This document shows, in pieces, positions 8,445-19,541 of a stretch of DNA of 64,000 nucleotides. The translations under genes and the position numbers were made by a program. Source of the stretch: an uncultured Ruminococcus sp. (GTDB taxonomy: Bacteria; Bacillota; Clostridia; Oscillospirales; Acutalibacteraceae). The DNA lies in assembly GCA_902786345.1 (NCBI GenBank), contig CADACB010000002.1, forward strand, positions 79,470-143,469, given 5' to 3'. Within the stretch, counting starts at the first letter, position 1. Every line of letters starts with the position of its first letter. The notes beneath the pieces were generated by a model that did not search any database, had not been told where the DNA came from, and saw only the letters and a list, made by a program, of their open reading frames with translations.

Positions 8445-9758
8445 ATGGATTCATTCAATGAAGCATGGGAAATAATCTGTGAATACTGTAAGCAGAACAT
8501 AACTGATGTTGCCTATAAAACGTGGATAAGTAAGATAGAACCCGTAAGTCTTGACTTTGCAGAAGGAAAGGCAACACTAATGGTTCCCGGAGATTTTCAC
8601 AGACAAACACTTGTAAGAGGATATATGCCGCTCTTAAATGAAGCTTTCACAAGCGTCTTTGGAGAAGGCATTCAGATATGCTTTATATTACCCGATGAGA
8701 CCGCATCAAATGAACAGGAAATTAATGAAGTAATAACTGATAATGACTATGAATTCACATTTGAAACATTTATAGTTGGTTCATCAAATAAATTTGCACA
8801 CGCAGCTTCACTTGCAGTTGCCACAAATCCTGGAAAAGCATATAATCCACTGTTTATATATGGTAATTCAGGTCTGGGTAAAACACACCTTCTATATGCA
8901 ATAAAAAATGAAATACTTAAAAATACACCTGAAAAAATAATAGTCTACGTAAAAGGCGACGATTTCACTAATGAACTTATTGAATCAATAAGAATGAATA
9001 CAACAAGTGAGTTCCGTCAGAAATACAGAAAATCGGATGTACTTCTCGTGGATGACATTCAGTTCATAGGCGGTAAGGAATCCACACAGGAGGAATTCTT
9101 CCATACCTTCAATACACTCTATGAAGCAAACCGCCAGATAGTATTAACATCAGACAGACCGCCAAGAGAAATAAAAACCTTGGAAGAAAGACTGCGCAGC
9201 CGATTTGAATGGGGTCTTATAGCAGATATTCAGCCGCCTGATTTCGAGACAAGAATAGCTATAATAAAAAGAAAGGCCGAACTTCTTGAGCTAAATCTTC
9301 CGGATGACGTAACCGAATATATAGCAACAAGACTTAAAACAAACATAAGACAGCTTGAGGGCGTTGTAAAAAAATTAAAAGCAAAAAATCAACTTTATGG
9401 AGAAAAAATAACCATTAACGTAGCTCAAAAAACAATATCAGACATAATAAATAATGATCAGCCACCTCCACTTACAGTAGAAAAGATCATTGATGAAGTT
9501 GCACACACCTTCGGAGTCACAAGCGAAGACATCCGCTCCTCAAAAAGAAACTCCAATATTTCTAATGCACGACAAATAGCAATATATGCCGTAAGAGAAA
9601 TAACAAATCTGTCAATGAAGGTTATAGGAGAGGAATTCGGAGGAAGAGATCACTCTACAATAGTATATGCAATAGGACAAATTGAAAAGAATATGAATAA
9701 GGATCCTAAGCTGAAATTTACTGTAGATGACATAATAAAGAACATAAGGGACAGGTAA
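8445..9758 (+). CDS. dnaA: Chromosomal replication initiator DnaA
   Basis: AAA+ ATPase that binds origin boxes and melts the origin. Domain I covers about 1-85, domain II is short, and domain III has Walker A GNSGLGKT (140-147) and Walker B LLVDDIQF (200-207). The domain IV recognition motif reads GGRDHSTIVYAI near the C-terminus; Ser replaces the more usual Thr after DH. The length of 437 is typical for Clostridia. The RBS AGGGGGAAG lies about 10 bases before ATG 8445. Neighbouring spacers lack consensus DnaA boxes but carry TTWTCAACA-like motifs. Confidence 0.98.
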   Translation: MDSFNEAWEIICEYCKQNITDVAYKTWISKIEPVSLDFAEGKATLMVPGDFHRQTLVRGYMPLLNEAFTSVFGEGIQICFILPDETASNEQEINEVITDNDYEFTFETFIVGSSNKFAHAASLAVATNPGKAYNPLFIYGNSGLGKTHLLYAIKNEILKNTPEKIIVYVKGDDFTNELIESIRMNTTSEFRQKYRKSDVLLVDDIQFIGGKESTQEEFFHTFNTLYEANRQIVLTSDRPPREIKTLEERLRSRFEWGLIADIQPPDFETRIAIIKRKAELLELNLPDDVTEYIATRLKTNIRQLEGVVKKLKAKNQLYGEKITINVAQKTISDIINNDQPPPLTVEKIIDEVAHTFGVTSEDIRSSKRNSNISNARQIAIYAVREITNLSMKVIGEEFGGRDHSTIVYAIGQIEKNMNKDPKLKFTVDDIIKNIRDR

Positions 9759-9786
9759 TTAAAAATTCAACATACGGTTAATACTC

Positions 9787-9892
9787 TTTCAACTTATTAA
9801 CAAAATCTGTTAATTTGAATTTTTAGACGCTATCAACACTTTCAACAAGTTTTCAACTATTAACCAACATAATTCAACTCTAAGGTTGAAAA
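9787..9892. repeat. Cluster of divergent DnaA-box-like repeats
   Basis: Copies seen: 9787-9793 TTTCAAC, 9830-9838 CTATCAACA, 9839-9847 CTTTCAACA, 9850-9858 TTTTCAACT, 9871-9879 AATTCAACT, and the inverse GGTTGAAAA at 9884-9892. Two more, AAATCAACA (9933-9941) and AAATCAACC (9995-10003), lie downstream. They differ from TTATCCACA chiefly by A in place of C at position 6. Three are spaced 9-11 bases apart. Confidence 0.55.
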
Positions 9893-10007
9893 CAAAAATA
9901 TAAAAAAAAATTACAAACATAAATCAAAACATAAATCAACATCCAAAAAATATCATAACTCCGGAAAAATAAAGAAAAATAACATACTTTTAACAAATCA
10001 ACCGTCC

Positions 10008-10022
10008 CTATTACTATTACTA
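10008..10022. repeat. DnaA-trio-like tract
   Basis: CTATTACTATTACTA: five triplets alternating CTA and TTA, that is 3'-GAT-AAT-GAT-AAT-GAT-5' on the other strand. It comes directly after a GC patch and a box-like AAATCAACC, and before the A/T-rich segment. This matches the trio element described for bacterial origin unwinding. Confidence 0.6.
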
Positions 10023-10072
10023 AAATAATTATATTATTATTATTTACTTTTAAGAAAAAAAGGACTGATATA

Positions 10073-11179
10073 ATGAAATTCGTCTGCAACAGACAAAAGC
10101 TGAATGAAGCAGTTACAAATGTTCAAAGAGCAGTATCTCCAAAATCAACAATGGCTGCACTTGAAGGAATACTTATAAAAACTACTAATGGAAAAATATC
10201 CCTTTGCGGATATGATCTTGAAATAGGAATAACAACATCAATAGATGCTGATATAAATAAAGAAGGATCAGTAGTTATAAATGCAAAGCTTCTGTCAGAT
10301 ATTATAAGAAGAATGCCTGAGGATAAAATCTCAATTGAAACTGATGAAAAACTTATTGTATATATATCAAGCGGTAAGGTTGATTACAAAATAATCGGTA
10401 TTGCTGCTAACGAATATCCCGAGCTTCCAACAGTAACCGAGAGCGACATAATAAACATAAACGGCGAATTGCTACAAAGTATGATAAGACAAACAATTTA
10501 TGCCGTATCTGACAAAGATATAAAACCTGCACATAAAGGATCTCTTTTTGAAATAGAAAAGAATACCATAAAAATGATCTCTGTAGACGGATACAGACTT
10601 GCTATAAGAAAAGAAATAATAGAATATAATGGTGAAAAAAGCTTTATAGTACCGGGAAAATCTCTTTCAGAAGTAGAGAAGCTTATCGACAGTGAATCAA
10701 ATAATGTAGAAATGATCGTCGGAGGTCGCCATATTATATTCAAAACAGGAGATTATAATATCATAACAAGGCTGATAGAAGGAGAATTTATGAATTATAA
10801 ATCTGCAATACCCTCAACCTTTTCTACAGAAATGAAAGTAAATACCAGAAAGTTCATAAATACAATTGACAGAATGTCACTTCTGCTTAATGAAAGAATG
10901 AAAAGTCCGATAAGATGTAAAGCCGAGGATGGAATGATAAAAACTTCATGTAATACATCTATGGGGCAGGCATACGATGAATTTGAAGTTGATATGCAGG
11001 GTGAAGATATAGAAATAGGCTTTGATAACAAATACATGTTGGACGCACTCAGATATTCAGAAACTGATGAAGTTAATATACATATGAACGGTCCATTAAG
11101 TCCTATAGTTATATTACCAAGCGAAGGTGACAGCTTTATATTTTTAGTTCTTCCCGTGAGGTTAAAAAATGAAAGATGA
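10073..11179 (+). CDS. dnaN: DNA polymerase III beta sliding clamp
   Basis: Ring-shaped processivity clamp for Pol III. The start KFVCNRQKLNEAV, the three repeated clamp-fold domains and the C-terminal LPVRL end are all characteristic. At 368 residues it has normal length. The RBS is AAAGGA, 8 bases before ATG 10073, in the same AAGGACTGATA context as at mnmG. Its last 11 bases overlap the yaaA start, so the dnaN-yaaA-recF-remB run is an operon. Confidence 0.97.
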   Translation: MKFVCNRQKLNEAVTNVQRAVSPKSTMAALEGILIKTTNGKISLCGYDLEIGITTSIDADINKEGSVVINAKLLSDIIRRMPEDKISIETDEKLIVYISSGKVDYKIIGIAANEYPELPTVTESDIININGELLQSMIRQTIYAVSDKDIKPAHKGSLFEIEKNTIKMISVDGYRLAIRKEIIEYNGEKSFIVPGKSLSEVEKLIDSESNNVEMIVGGRHIIFKTGDYNIITRLIEGEFMNYKSAIPSTFSTEMKVNTRKFINTIDRMSLLLNERMKSPIRCKAEDGMIKTSCNTSMGQAYDEFEVDMQGEDIEIGFDNKYMLDALRYSETDEVNIHMNGPLSPIVILPSEGDSFIFLVLPVRLKNER

Positions 11180-11387
11180 AAAAATAAAACTCAAAGAAGG
11201 CGAAGATTACATAAGACTTTGTGATCTTCTTAAGCTTACAGGTGAATTTGAAACCGGAGGTCAAGCAAAAATTGCTATACAAGAAGGAGAGGTAACAGTA
11301 AACGGAGAAATATGTACTATGAGAGGAAAAAAAATGAAAAAAGGCGACAAAGCCGGGTATAATAACTTAATTTTTGAGGTGTGCTAA
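11169..11387 (+). CDS. yaaA: S4-domain RNA-binding protein YaaA
   Basis: Small protein of 72 residues made almost entirely of one S4 fold. LCDLLKLTGEFETGGQAKIAIQ followed by GEVTVNGEICTMRGKKMKKGD is the standard S4 layout. The gene is almost always between dnaN and recF in Firmicutes. It overlaps dnaN by 11 bases. A role in ribosome maturation is proposed for the family; this is not shown by the sequence. Confidence 0.93.
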   Translation: MKDEKIKLKEGEDYIRLCDLLKLTGEFETGGQAKIAIQEGEVTVNGEICTMRGKKMKKGDKAGYNNLIFEVC

Positions 11388-11389
11388 AT

Positions 11390-12487
11390 TTGTTTATAAA
11401 AAGTATTTCCTTTGAAAATTACAGAAATCTTAAAACAGCAAAAATTTTTCCCTCAAAAGGTATAAATGTAATATGTGGTGACAATGCTCAAGGTAAGACA
11501 AATATAGTTGAGTGCCTGTGGCTATTCACCGGAGGAAGATCATTCCGAGGTTCAAAGGATAATGAACTCACTACCTTTGGCACCCAAAGTTCGAAAATAA
11601 AAATATCCTTTAATTCACGGGAAAGAGATCAGACATTAGAGATTCTTATAAAAAATAATAAAAGAACAGCTATTCTTAACGATGTACCTAAAAGCTATAT
11701 GTCACAGATAGTAGGAAGCTTTTGTGCAGTTGTGTTTTCACCTGATCATCTCACACTGATAAAAAATGGTCCTGACGAGAGAAGAAGTTTTATAGATGCA
11801 GCTTTATGCCAGATAAAACCATCATATACAACACATCTCGGAAGATATAAACGAATAATAAATGAAAGAAACTCACTGCTTAAGGATATACCGAAACACA
11901 GGGAGCTTGAAGATACTCTTGATATATGGAACGAAAGGCTTGCAAATGAGGGTGCTTTGATAGCAGCTGAAAGGCTTGAATATACGGAAAAGCTGAAAGA
12001 AAGCTCATTAAAATTCTATAAAGGAATTTCGGATGGTAAAGAAGAACTTGAGATAATATATAAATCAAGCTTTGGCGGAAAAAATGGTATGACAAAAGAG
12101 GAACTGAAAAGCAATATGCTGTCATCACTTTCAAAACGCCAGAGTGATGATATTTACTGCGGTTTTACATCAATAGGGATTCACCGTGATGACATTAGTA
12201 TAAAAATAAACAGCAGAGAAGCAAGAAGCTTTGGATCTCAGGGACAGCAAAGAAGTGCAGTATTGTCTATGAAACTTGCGGAAGCAGAAATTCTTGCAAA
12301 TGAAAAAGGAGAAGCTCCGGTAATACTGCTGGATGATGTACTCAGTGAGCTTGACTCATCAAGACAAAATTATCTGCTTAATAAGCTTGAAGGACTTCAG
12401 GTATTTATAACCTGCTGTGAAACAAATATAAAAAGTGAAAGTATTATTTCCATAAAAAACGGTGAAATAATATCGGAGGGAAAATAA
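11390..12487 (+). CDS. recF: DNA replication and repair protein RecF
   Basis: SMC-like ATPase that helps load RecA at gaps. Walker A reads GDNAQGKTN, the ABC signature region reads GSQGQQRSA, and Walker B with the D-loop reads ILLDDVLSELD. I prefer TTG 11390 to GTG 11381: GAGG at 11376-11379 is 10 bases from the TTG but only one from the GTG, and the family normally begins (M)xIKSIxFENYRN. The length is then 365, as expected. Confidence 0.95.
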   Translation: MFIKSISFENYRNLKTAKIFPSKGINVICGDNAQGKTNIVECLWLFTGGRSFRGSKDNELTTFGTQSSKIKISFNSRERDQTLEILIKNNKRTAILNDVPKSYMSQIVGSFCAVVFSPDHLTLIKNGPDERRSFIDAALCQIKPSYTTHLGRYKRIINERNSLLKDIPKHRELEDTLDIWNERLANEGALIAAERLEYTEKLKESSLKFYKGISDGKEELEIIYKSSFGGKNGMTKEELKSNMLSSLSKRQSDDIYCGFTSIGIHRDDISIKINSREARSFGSQGQQRSAVLSMKLAEAEILANEKGEAPVILLDDVLSELDSSRQNYLLNKLEGLQVFITCCETNIKSESIISIKNGEIISEGK

Positions 12488-12488
12488 A

Positions 12489-12755
12489 GTGTATCTTCAT
12501 CTCGGAAACAACACAATTATCAGAAAAGATGAGATAATAGGAATATTTGACCTTGACGCTTCAACGGTATCATATAAAACAAGGGATTTCTTATCAAATG
12601 CTGAAAAGAGCGGAAGAATTATAAACGTTTCATTTGAGCTTCCAAAATCATTTGTTGTATGTCGTGAAAATAATGAATATAAAATTTATATATGTCAGCT
12701 TTCACCGTCAACTCTTATAAAAAGAGCATCACAGATAAACAGCTTTGTTGATTAA
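12489..12755 (+). CDS. remB: RemB-like regulator (DUF370 family)
   Basis: Small DNA-binding-type regulator of the extracellular matrix regulatory family, YaaB/RemB branch. It begins MYLHLGNNTIIRKDEIIGIFDLD, as in family members next to recF. GTG 12489 has GGAGGG at 12475-12480, 8 bases away, while an ATG is lacking. It is 88 residues long, one base after the recF stop. Its role in biofilm regulation is known from Bacillus only. Confidence 0.9.
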   Translation: MYLHLGNNTIIRKDEIIGIFDLDASTVSYKTRDFLSNAEKSGRIINVSFELPKSFVVCRENNEYKIYICQLSPSTLIKRASQINSFVD

Positions 12756-12773
12756 AAAGAAAGGATTATAAAT

Positions 12774-13352
12774 ATGGCAAGATTATTACGACTTTCAAGA
12801 TGTCCATATTGTCACAAAAAAGTATCTTATCTTGGATCTATGTTTTTAAAAACAAAAGGAGAATATAATTGCAGTTCATGCAAATGCATATCAGATGTTG
12901 TAATAAGCAGAGCAGCATATGCTATAGCAAGCGGAGTATGTATACTTGCGCTGTTGATAGTGGTTTTATATTCAATATCAGGAGACAGAGGAAGCATATT
13001 GGGAATATTACTTGTTCTTGCTCCATTTCTTGTATTTTATCTGATAGTACCTTTTTTGGTAAGGCTTGCACCATGTAAGGACAGATCAGCAGTTGATAAG
13101 CTTATAGATAGCAGTGTTACCTCTATCCCGAGTGAGGCTGCTTTCCAGAGTGTACAGAATCAGCCTAAATCCAAGCCTGTAAAGCTTGATGTAGAAGAAG
13201 ATTTTTCTGCTAAGTTTATGAGAGCAAAAAAAAATGTTCAGTCCGATCATTCAGAAGAAAAGACTGAAATAATGACAGAACCTGAAGATATTTACAATAC
13301 AAAAACAGCTATAGATATTAGAAATGAAAATATTGATACTGATGATATGTAA
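12774..13352 (+). CDS. Zinc-ribbon membrane protein, unknown
   Basis: An N-terminal zinc ribbon (CPYC at 10-13 and CSSC near 33) is followed by two adjacent membrane helices (about 47-67 and 76-96) and a charged cytoplasmic-looking tail of about 90 residues rich in Glu, Asp and Lys. No enzyme motif is seen. RBS AAAGGA. Same strand and close spacing to remB and to the next gene, whose product has the same ribbon-plus-two-helices plan. Confidence 0.75.
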   Translation: MARLLRLSRCPYCHKKVSYLGSMFLKTKGEYNCSSCKCISDVVISRAAYAIASGVCILALLIVVLYSISGDRGSILGILLVLAPFLVFYLIVPFLVRLAPCKDRSAVDKLIDSSVTSIPSEAAFQSVQNQPKSKPVKLDVEEDFSAKFMRAKKNVQSDHSEEKTEIMTEPEDIYNTKTAIDIRNENIDTDDM

Positions 13353-13363
13353 AGGGGATTTTT

Positions 13364-13681
13364 ATGTCTGAAATTCATTTATGTCCGTATTGTAAAACAA
13401 TATACAGATATAAGGATATAATAAGGCTAAAGGGTAAAAGCAACAAATGTTATCATTGCGGAAAATTTTTTAAGGCAGACAAGCTGTTAACATTTATTCC
13501 GGTATTGATAACAAGTATAATTCTTATAATAATAAATACTATTATCATTCATAATTCAAAGGATTTGAGCACAGGTTCATTTATTACAATGGCTGTTACA
13601 GATGCCTTTTTTATATTGATTTCATTTGTAATATCGCCTTTTATGATCAGGTTTATAAAAGCTGAAAAATCTGGAAGATAA
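13364..13681 (+). CDS. Small zinc-ribbon membrane protein, paralogue of the preceding gene
   Basis: The 105 residues contain CPYC (7-10), CYHCGK (29-34) and two hydrophobic helices (about 44-64 and 73-96). It lacks the charged tail of its upstream paralogue. It begins 11 bases after that gene, with GGGG as a weak RBS. The pair looks like a tandem duplication, one copy of which gained or lost the tail. Function unknown. Confidence 0.75.
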   Translation: MSEIHLCPYCKTIYRYKDIIRLKGKSNKCYHCGKFFKADKLLTFIPVLITSIILIIINTIIIHNSKDLSTGSFITMAVTDAFFILISFVISPFMIRFIKAEKSGR

Positions 13682-13719
13682 AAATAAATTCAGTAGTTTA
13701 CCGCACAGGAGGTCATTAA

Positions 13720-15663
<1,944 letters not shown>

Positions 15664-15795
15664 CTTAATAATATATCAAGGATAAGTTAATATAGTTATT
15701 AAATAATATTTGTTTTGCCTGAAGTTACGCTATATGATGATGTATACAGGTAAAATCAGATAAAAAATTATTTTATTATAAAGGATGATGATGTT

Positions 15796-16455
15796 GTGAC
15801 AAGTGATAGTCAAGACGAGCAGTTGATAAAAGAAATATCTGAGGAATTGAAAAAATTAGAGAATGATAAAGATGACGATAATCCGGAATGGGACGGTTCT
15901 GAGGCGGAATTTGTGTCTGATGATGATGCCGAGGACTATGAGATTCCTGATACGGGAATAAAGCTCTCATATGTGCTGACTCGTGAAGAAATGTACAATT
16001 GTCTTTATCACAGCAGAATTTATAAAACCAAGGGTGCAAGAGCTGTTTTTCAGAGTATTGTTTTTGCACTTGCTTCTGTTGCGTTTTTTATGACTTACTT
16101 TTTTACTAAATCTGAATATAATAATTATAATTTGTTTTTCGGAATTTTATGTCTTGTAATGATAGCCGTAATATGGCTTGTTCCGTATATTCATTTAAAA
16201 AGTATGGCTAAGATGATGGCGGATGGTAAGAAAATAGAGGTAGAAATATATCCGGATCATCTTGATATAGGAAGAGATGACGGAGCGTGGAGTATAGATC
16301 TTGATGGAAATTCAGAAATTGCTGAATTTGATAATATATTTATGATATTTACACCAAAGGGACAAAGCTTTGCTATACCTGAAAGAATTATAGAGCCTGA
16401 GCTTTATAATGAAATAAAGGCAATACTTTTTTCAGGTACTAAACCGGAGAAATAA
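15796..16455 (+). CDS. YcxB-like membrane protein
   Basis: A strongly acidic N-terminus (about 55 residues with runs of Asp and Glu) precedes a conserved stretch, two membrane helices (about 85-103 and 112-132) and a C-terminal beta-rich domain. That domain has the YcxB pattern EIYPDHLDIGRDDGAWSID...FDNIFMIFTPKGQSFAIPER. GTG 15796 is supported by AAAGGA about 10 bases upstream; the ATGs just before it run into a stop. No function is established for this family. Confidence 0.75.
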   Translation: MTSDSQDEQLIKEISEELKKLENDKDDDNPEWDGSEAEFVSDDDAEDYEIPDTGIKLSYVLTREEMYNCLYHSRIYKTKGARAVFQSIVFALASVAFFMTYFFTKSEYNNYNLFFGILCLVMIAVIWLVPYIHLKSMAKMMADGKKIEVEIYPDHLDIGRDDGAWSIDLDGNSEIAEFDNIFMIFTPKGQSFAIPERIIEPELYNEIKAILFSGTKPEK

Positions 16456-16479
16456 AAAATTACTTAATAGGTGGATTTT

Positions 16480-16899
16480 ATGAAGTGTGAGGTACATATA
16501 AAAGCAAGATATGCCGAAACAGATCAGATGGGTATTATACATCATTCTGTATATCCTGTATGGTTTGAGGCTGCAAGAACTGAGTTTATAAAATCAGCGG
16601 GAATAACATATACACAGCTTGAGAAGAGCGGAGTTATGCTCCCTCTTTCTGAGATGAGCTGTAAATATATAAACCCTCTTCATTATGAAGATGATGTTAT
16701 AATAGAAGTAACAATAAAAAAAGTAAGCTATGCTAAAATTATATTCGGATACAGAGTATTTTTAGATGATAAGCTTATGGCAGAAGGTTCAACTACTCAC
16801 GGCTTTGTAAGTTCTGAAAGTTTTAAGCCTGTAAATATAAAAAAGATAATGCCGCAGTTTTATGAAAAACTCAAGGAATCTGAGTGTATAAATCAATGA
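16480..16899 (+). CDS. Acyl-CoA thioesterase, YbgC/4HBT family
   Basis: Hot-dog fold thioesterase. The 4HBT signature ARYAETDQMGIIHHSVYPVWFE includes the catalytic Asp in ETDQMG and the HHSVYPVWFE helix. About 139 residues, the usual size. ATG 16480 is preferred to GTG 16471, because AGGTGG at 16469-16474 is then the RBS. Substrate cannot be told from the sequence. It lies between the YcxB-like gene and gyrA on the same strand. Confidence 0.88.
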   Translation: MKCEVHIKARYAETDQMGIIHHSVYPVWFEAARTEFIKSAGITYTQLEKSGVMLPLSEMSCKYINPLHYEDDVIIEVTIKKVSYAKIIFGYRVFLDDKLMAEGSTTHGFVSSESFKPVNIKKIMPQFYEKLKESECINQ

Positions 16900-16934
16900 T
16901 ATATATATAATACTTTTGAAAGAGGTGTTCTAAA

Positions 16935-19406
16935 TTGGAAAATGAACAAAATATTCAATCCTCTAAAATAATAGATGTAGATATAGAAAGAGAAATGAAA
17001 AAATCATTTCTTGATTATTCAATGTCTGTTATCGTTTCACGTGCATTGCCGGATGTTCGTGACGGATTAAAGCCTGTTCACAGAAGAATATTATATTCAC
17101 AGTATGAGGATAATCTCACACCTGATAAGCCCTATAAAAAGTGTGCAACCACAGTAGGTAATGTGCTCGGTAGGTATCATCCTCACGGTGACAGCTCGGT
17201 ATATGACGCACTTGTAAGACTTGCACAGGATTTTTCAATGAGATATACTCTTGTTGACGGTCACGGAAATTTCGGATCGGTTGATGGAGATCCGCCTGCT
17301 GCATACAGATATACAGAGTCCAAGATGAGCAAGATAAGCGTAGAAATGCTTACAGATATAGACAAGGAAACAGTTGATTTCATTCCTAACTATGATGACA
17401 GCAGAAAAGAACCGTCTGTTCTTCCTTCACGTTTCCCTAATCTTCTTGTAAACGGATCAACAGGTATAGCTGTTGGTATGGCTACTAATATCCCCCCTCA
17501 TAATCTTGGTGAAGTAATAGACGCAGTTAATTATGTAATTGATAATCCAGATGCAACACTTGAAGGTATAATGCAATACATAAAAGGTCCCGACTTTCCA
17601 ACAGCCGGTATTATTATGGGACAAAGCGGTATTAAGGCTGCATATGCAACAGGCAGAGCAAAAATAACCGTAAGGGCAAGAGCTGAAATAGTAGAAGATA
17701 AAAACGGCAGGTTCAAGATAATAGTAACAGAGCTTCCATATCAGGTAAATAAAGCACGTCTTGTTGAAAGCATAGCCGATATGGTAAAGGATAAGAGAAT
17801 AGAGGGTATATCAAACATTGACGATCATTCAGACAGAAATGGTATGCATATTGAGATAACCCTTAAAAGAGAGGCTTCTCCTAATGTTGTACTAAATAGC
17901 CTTTACAGAAACTCTCAGATGCAGATAACATATGGAATCATAATGCTTGCAATTGTAAACGGAGTTCCTAAAATCCTTAATCTTAAGGAGATATTGCAGA
18001 ATTATATTGATTTCCAGGTTGACGTTATTACAAGAAGAACAATATATGATCTGAAAAAAGCAGAAGAGCGTGCTCATATACTTGAGGGTTTGAAGATTGC
18101 CATTGACTTTATTGACGAGGTAATAAGAATAATACGTTCTTCAAAGGATCAGCCTACTGCCAGACAAAATCTTTCCGAACGCTTTGGACTTGATGACGTA
18201 CAAACACAGGCAATTGTTGCAATGCGTTTAGGACAGCTTTCAGGTCTGGAAAGAGAAAAGATAGAAGAAGAGCTTGCAGGACTTATCGAAAAAATAGCTG
18301 ATTACAAAGATATTCTCAGCAATGGTGAAAGACTTCTCGGAATAATAAAAACAGAGCTTAACGCAATTCGGGCAAAGTTCAATGATGAAAGACGAACACA
18401 GATTGAATCCGTAAGCGGAGAGGTTGATATAGAAGATCTTATTCCGTATGAAGATTGTGTTGTAACAATGACTAATTTTGGTTATGTTAAGCGTCAGAAG
18501 GCTGATACCTACAGAACTCAGCGCAGAGGCGGCAGAGGTATTTCAGGAATGAACAGACGTGCCGAAGATGTTGCAACAGATATGTTTGTAAGTGGAACAC
18601 ATGATTATGTATTGTTTTTTACAAACCTCGGAAAGGTATATAAACTCAAGTGTTATATGATACCGGAAGGTTCAAGAACCTCAAAGGGTATGAATATAAA
18701 CAATCTTCTTCCGCTTTCTCCTGATGAAAAGGTAACGTCAATGATACGTATGCCTGAAGACGGCGATGACGGAATGTATCTTGTAATGATAACCAAAAAG
18801 GGTATTATTAAGAGAACTGCAACTAAGGAATTCCACTCAAACAGAAAGGGAGGCCTTATTGCTATAGATATTGATGAGGATGACGAGCTTGTATGGGTAC
18901 GTCTGACTGACGGAACATCACAGCTTCTTGTAGCAACACGGAACGGTATGGCTATACGCTTCAATGAAACAGATGTAAGATCAATGGGTAGAGGAGCAAG
19001 AGGTGTAAAAGCAATTACACTTAAAGAAGGCGACAGTGTTATTGGTATGTCGATCCTCAGAGAAGGCTCACTTATACTTACCGTATCTGAAACAGGCTTT
19101 GGACGTCTTTCACAGCAGAGTGATTACAGAATCCAGTCAAGAGGCGGTCACGGAATAATAAATTACCATACCAATAAATTCGGAAAGGTTGCCGCAATCA
19201 AGGCAGTTGATATTGATGATGATATAATACTTATCTCAGACAGCGGTATTATAATCAGGATAGAAGCGGCTTCCATAAGGATATGTTCACGTCCGAGCAA
19301 AGGTGTTATAGTAATGAAAATTGATGACAGCAGTAAAGTTGCCACAATATCAAGAGCACCTCATGAGGACGAAAATGATCAGAGTGAAGAAGATGATGAA
19401 ATTTAA
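16935..19406 (+). CDS. gyrA: DNA gyrase subunit A
   Basis: DNA breakage-reunion subunit. The catalytic tyrosine is Tyr126 in AAYRYTE. The quinolone region reads [11 protein letters not shown], so Ser87 and Asp91 are at the positions matching E. coli Ser83 and Asp87, with no classical resistance change. The GyrA box QRRGGRG is present in the C-terminal beta-pinwheel, so this is gyrase and not topoisomerase IV. Length is 823 with an acidic tail. TTG 16935 is used with AGAGGTG 7 bases upstream; the nearby ATG is out of frame. Confidence 0.98.
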   Translation: MENEQNIQSSKIIDVDIEREMKKSFLDYSMSVIVSRALPDVRDGLKPVHRRILYSQYEDNLTPDKPYKKCATTVGNVLGRYHPHGDSSVYDALVRLAQDFSMRYTLVDGHGNFGSVDGDPPAAYRYTESKMSKISVEMLTDIDKETVDFIPNYDDSRKEPSVLPSRFPNLLVNGSTGIAVGMATNIPPHNLGEVIDAVNYVIDNPDATLEGIMQYIKGPDFPTAGIIMGQSGIKAAYATGRAKITVRARAEIVEDKNGRFKIIVTELPYQVNKARLVESIADMVKDKRIEGISNIDDHSDRNGMHIEITLKREASPNVVLNSLYRNSQMQITYGIIMLAIVNGVPKILNLKEILQNYIDFQVDVITRRTIYDLKKAEERAHILEGLKIAIDFIDEVIRIIRSSKDQPTARQNLSERFGLDDVQTQAIVAMRLGQLSGLEREKIEEELAGLIEKIADYKDILSNGERLLGIIKTELNAIRAKFNDERRTQIESVSGEVDIEDLIPYEDCVVTMTNFGYVKRQKADTYRTQRRGGRGISGMNRRAEDVATDMFVSGTHDYVLFFTNLGKVYKLKCYMIPEGSRTSKGMNINNLLPLSPDEKVTSMIRMPEDGDDGMYLVMITKKGIIKRTATKEFHSNRKGGLIAIDIDEDDELVWVRLTDGTSQLLVATRNGMAIRFNETDVRSMGRGARGVKAITLKEGDSVIGMSILREGSLILTVSETGFGRLSQQSDYRIQSRGGHGIINYHTNKFGKVAAIKAVDIDDDIILISDSGIIIRIEAASIRICSRPSKGVIVMKIDDSSKVATISRAPHEDENDQSEEDDEI

Positions 19407-19410
19407 TTAA

Positions 19411-19446
19411 AGAAAACACGGTAAGCCTATAAAATGGCTTATCGTG
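19411..19446 (+). terminator. Terminator of gyrA
   Basis: A 14-bp stem (19411-19424 with 19433-19446; one G-T pair) with an 8-base loop, followed by a T run. Confidence 0.9.
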
Positions 19447-19501
19447 TTTTTTATTGTTATATGTAATTTAGTATAAAATACTCTACTCTTCCGACTAAAG
19501 G

Positions 19502-19539
19502 AAAAAACGGCATCCGGCTGAATGCAGATGTCGTTTTTT
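19502..19539 (-). terminator. Terminator of the Tim44-like gene pair
   Basis: A 13-bp stem (19502-19514 with 19527-19539; one G-T pair) flanked by A and T runs. It lies just after the stop of the minus-strand gene and could also back up gyrA termination. Confidence 0.85.
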
Positions 19540-19541
19540 AG

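Larger units (their letters stand above)
9759..10072. other. oriC: Candidate replication origin (dnaA-dnaN spacer)
   Basis: This 314-bp AT-rich spacer holds a cluster of TCAAC-centred motifs between 9787 and 10003. A GC patch, CCGTCCC (10002-10008), follows, then a triplet tract at 10008-10022, then a nearly pure A/T run to about 10054. This is the layout expected of box array, trio and unwinding region in the B. subtilis-type origin. Assignment is by position and motif only. Confidence 0.7.

Noticed and set aside
17033-17048. Near-parS sequence GTTTCACGTG in gyrA
   Set aside because: Only one half matches parS, and the bases encode the conserved VSRAL segment of GyrA. Likely coincidence.
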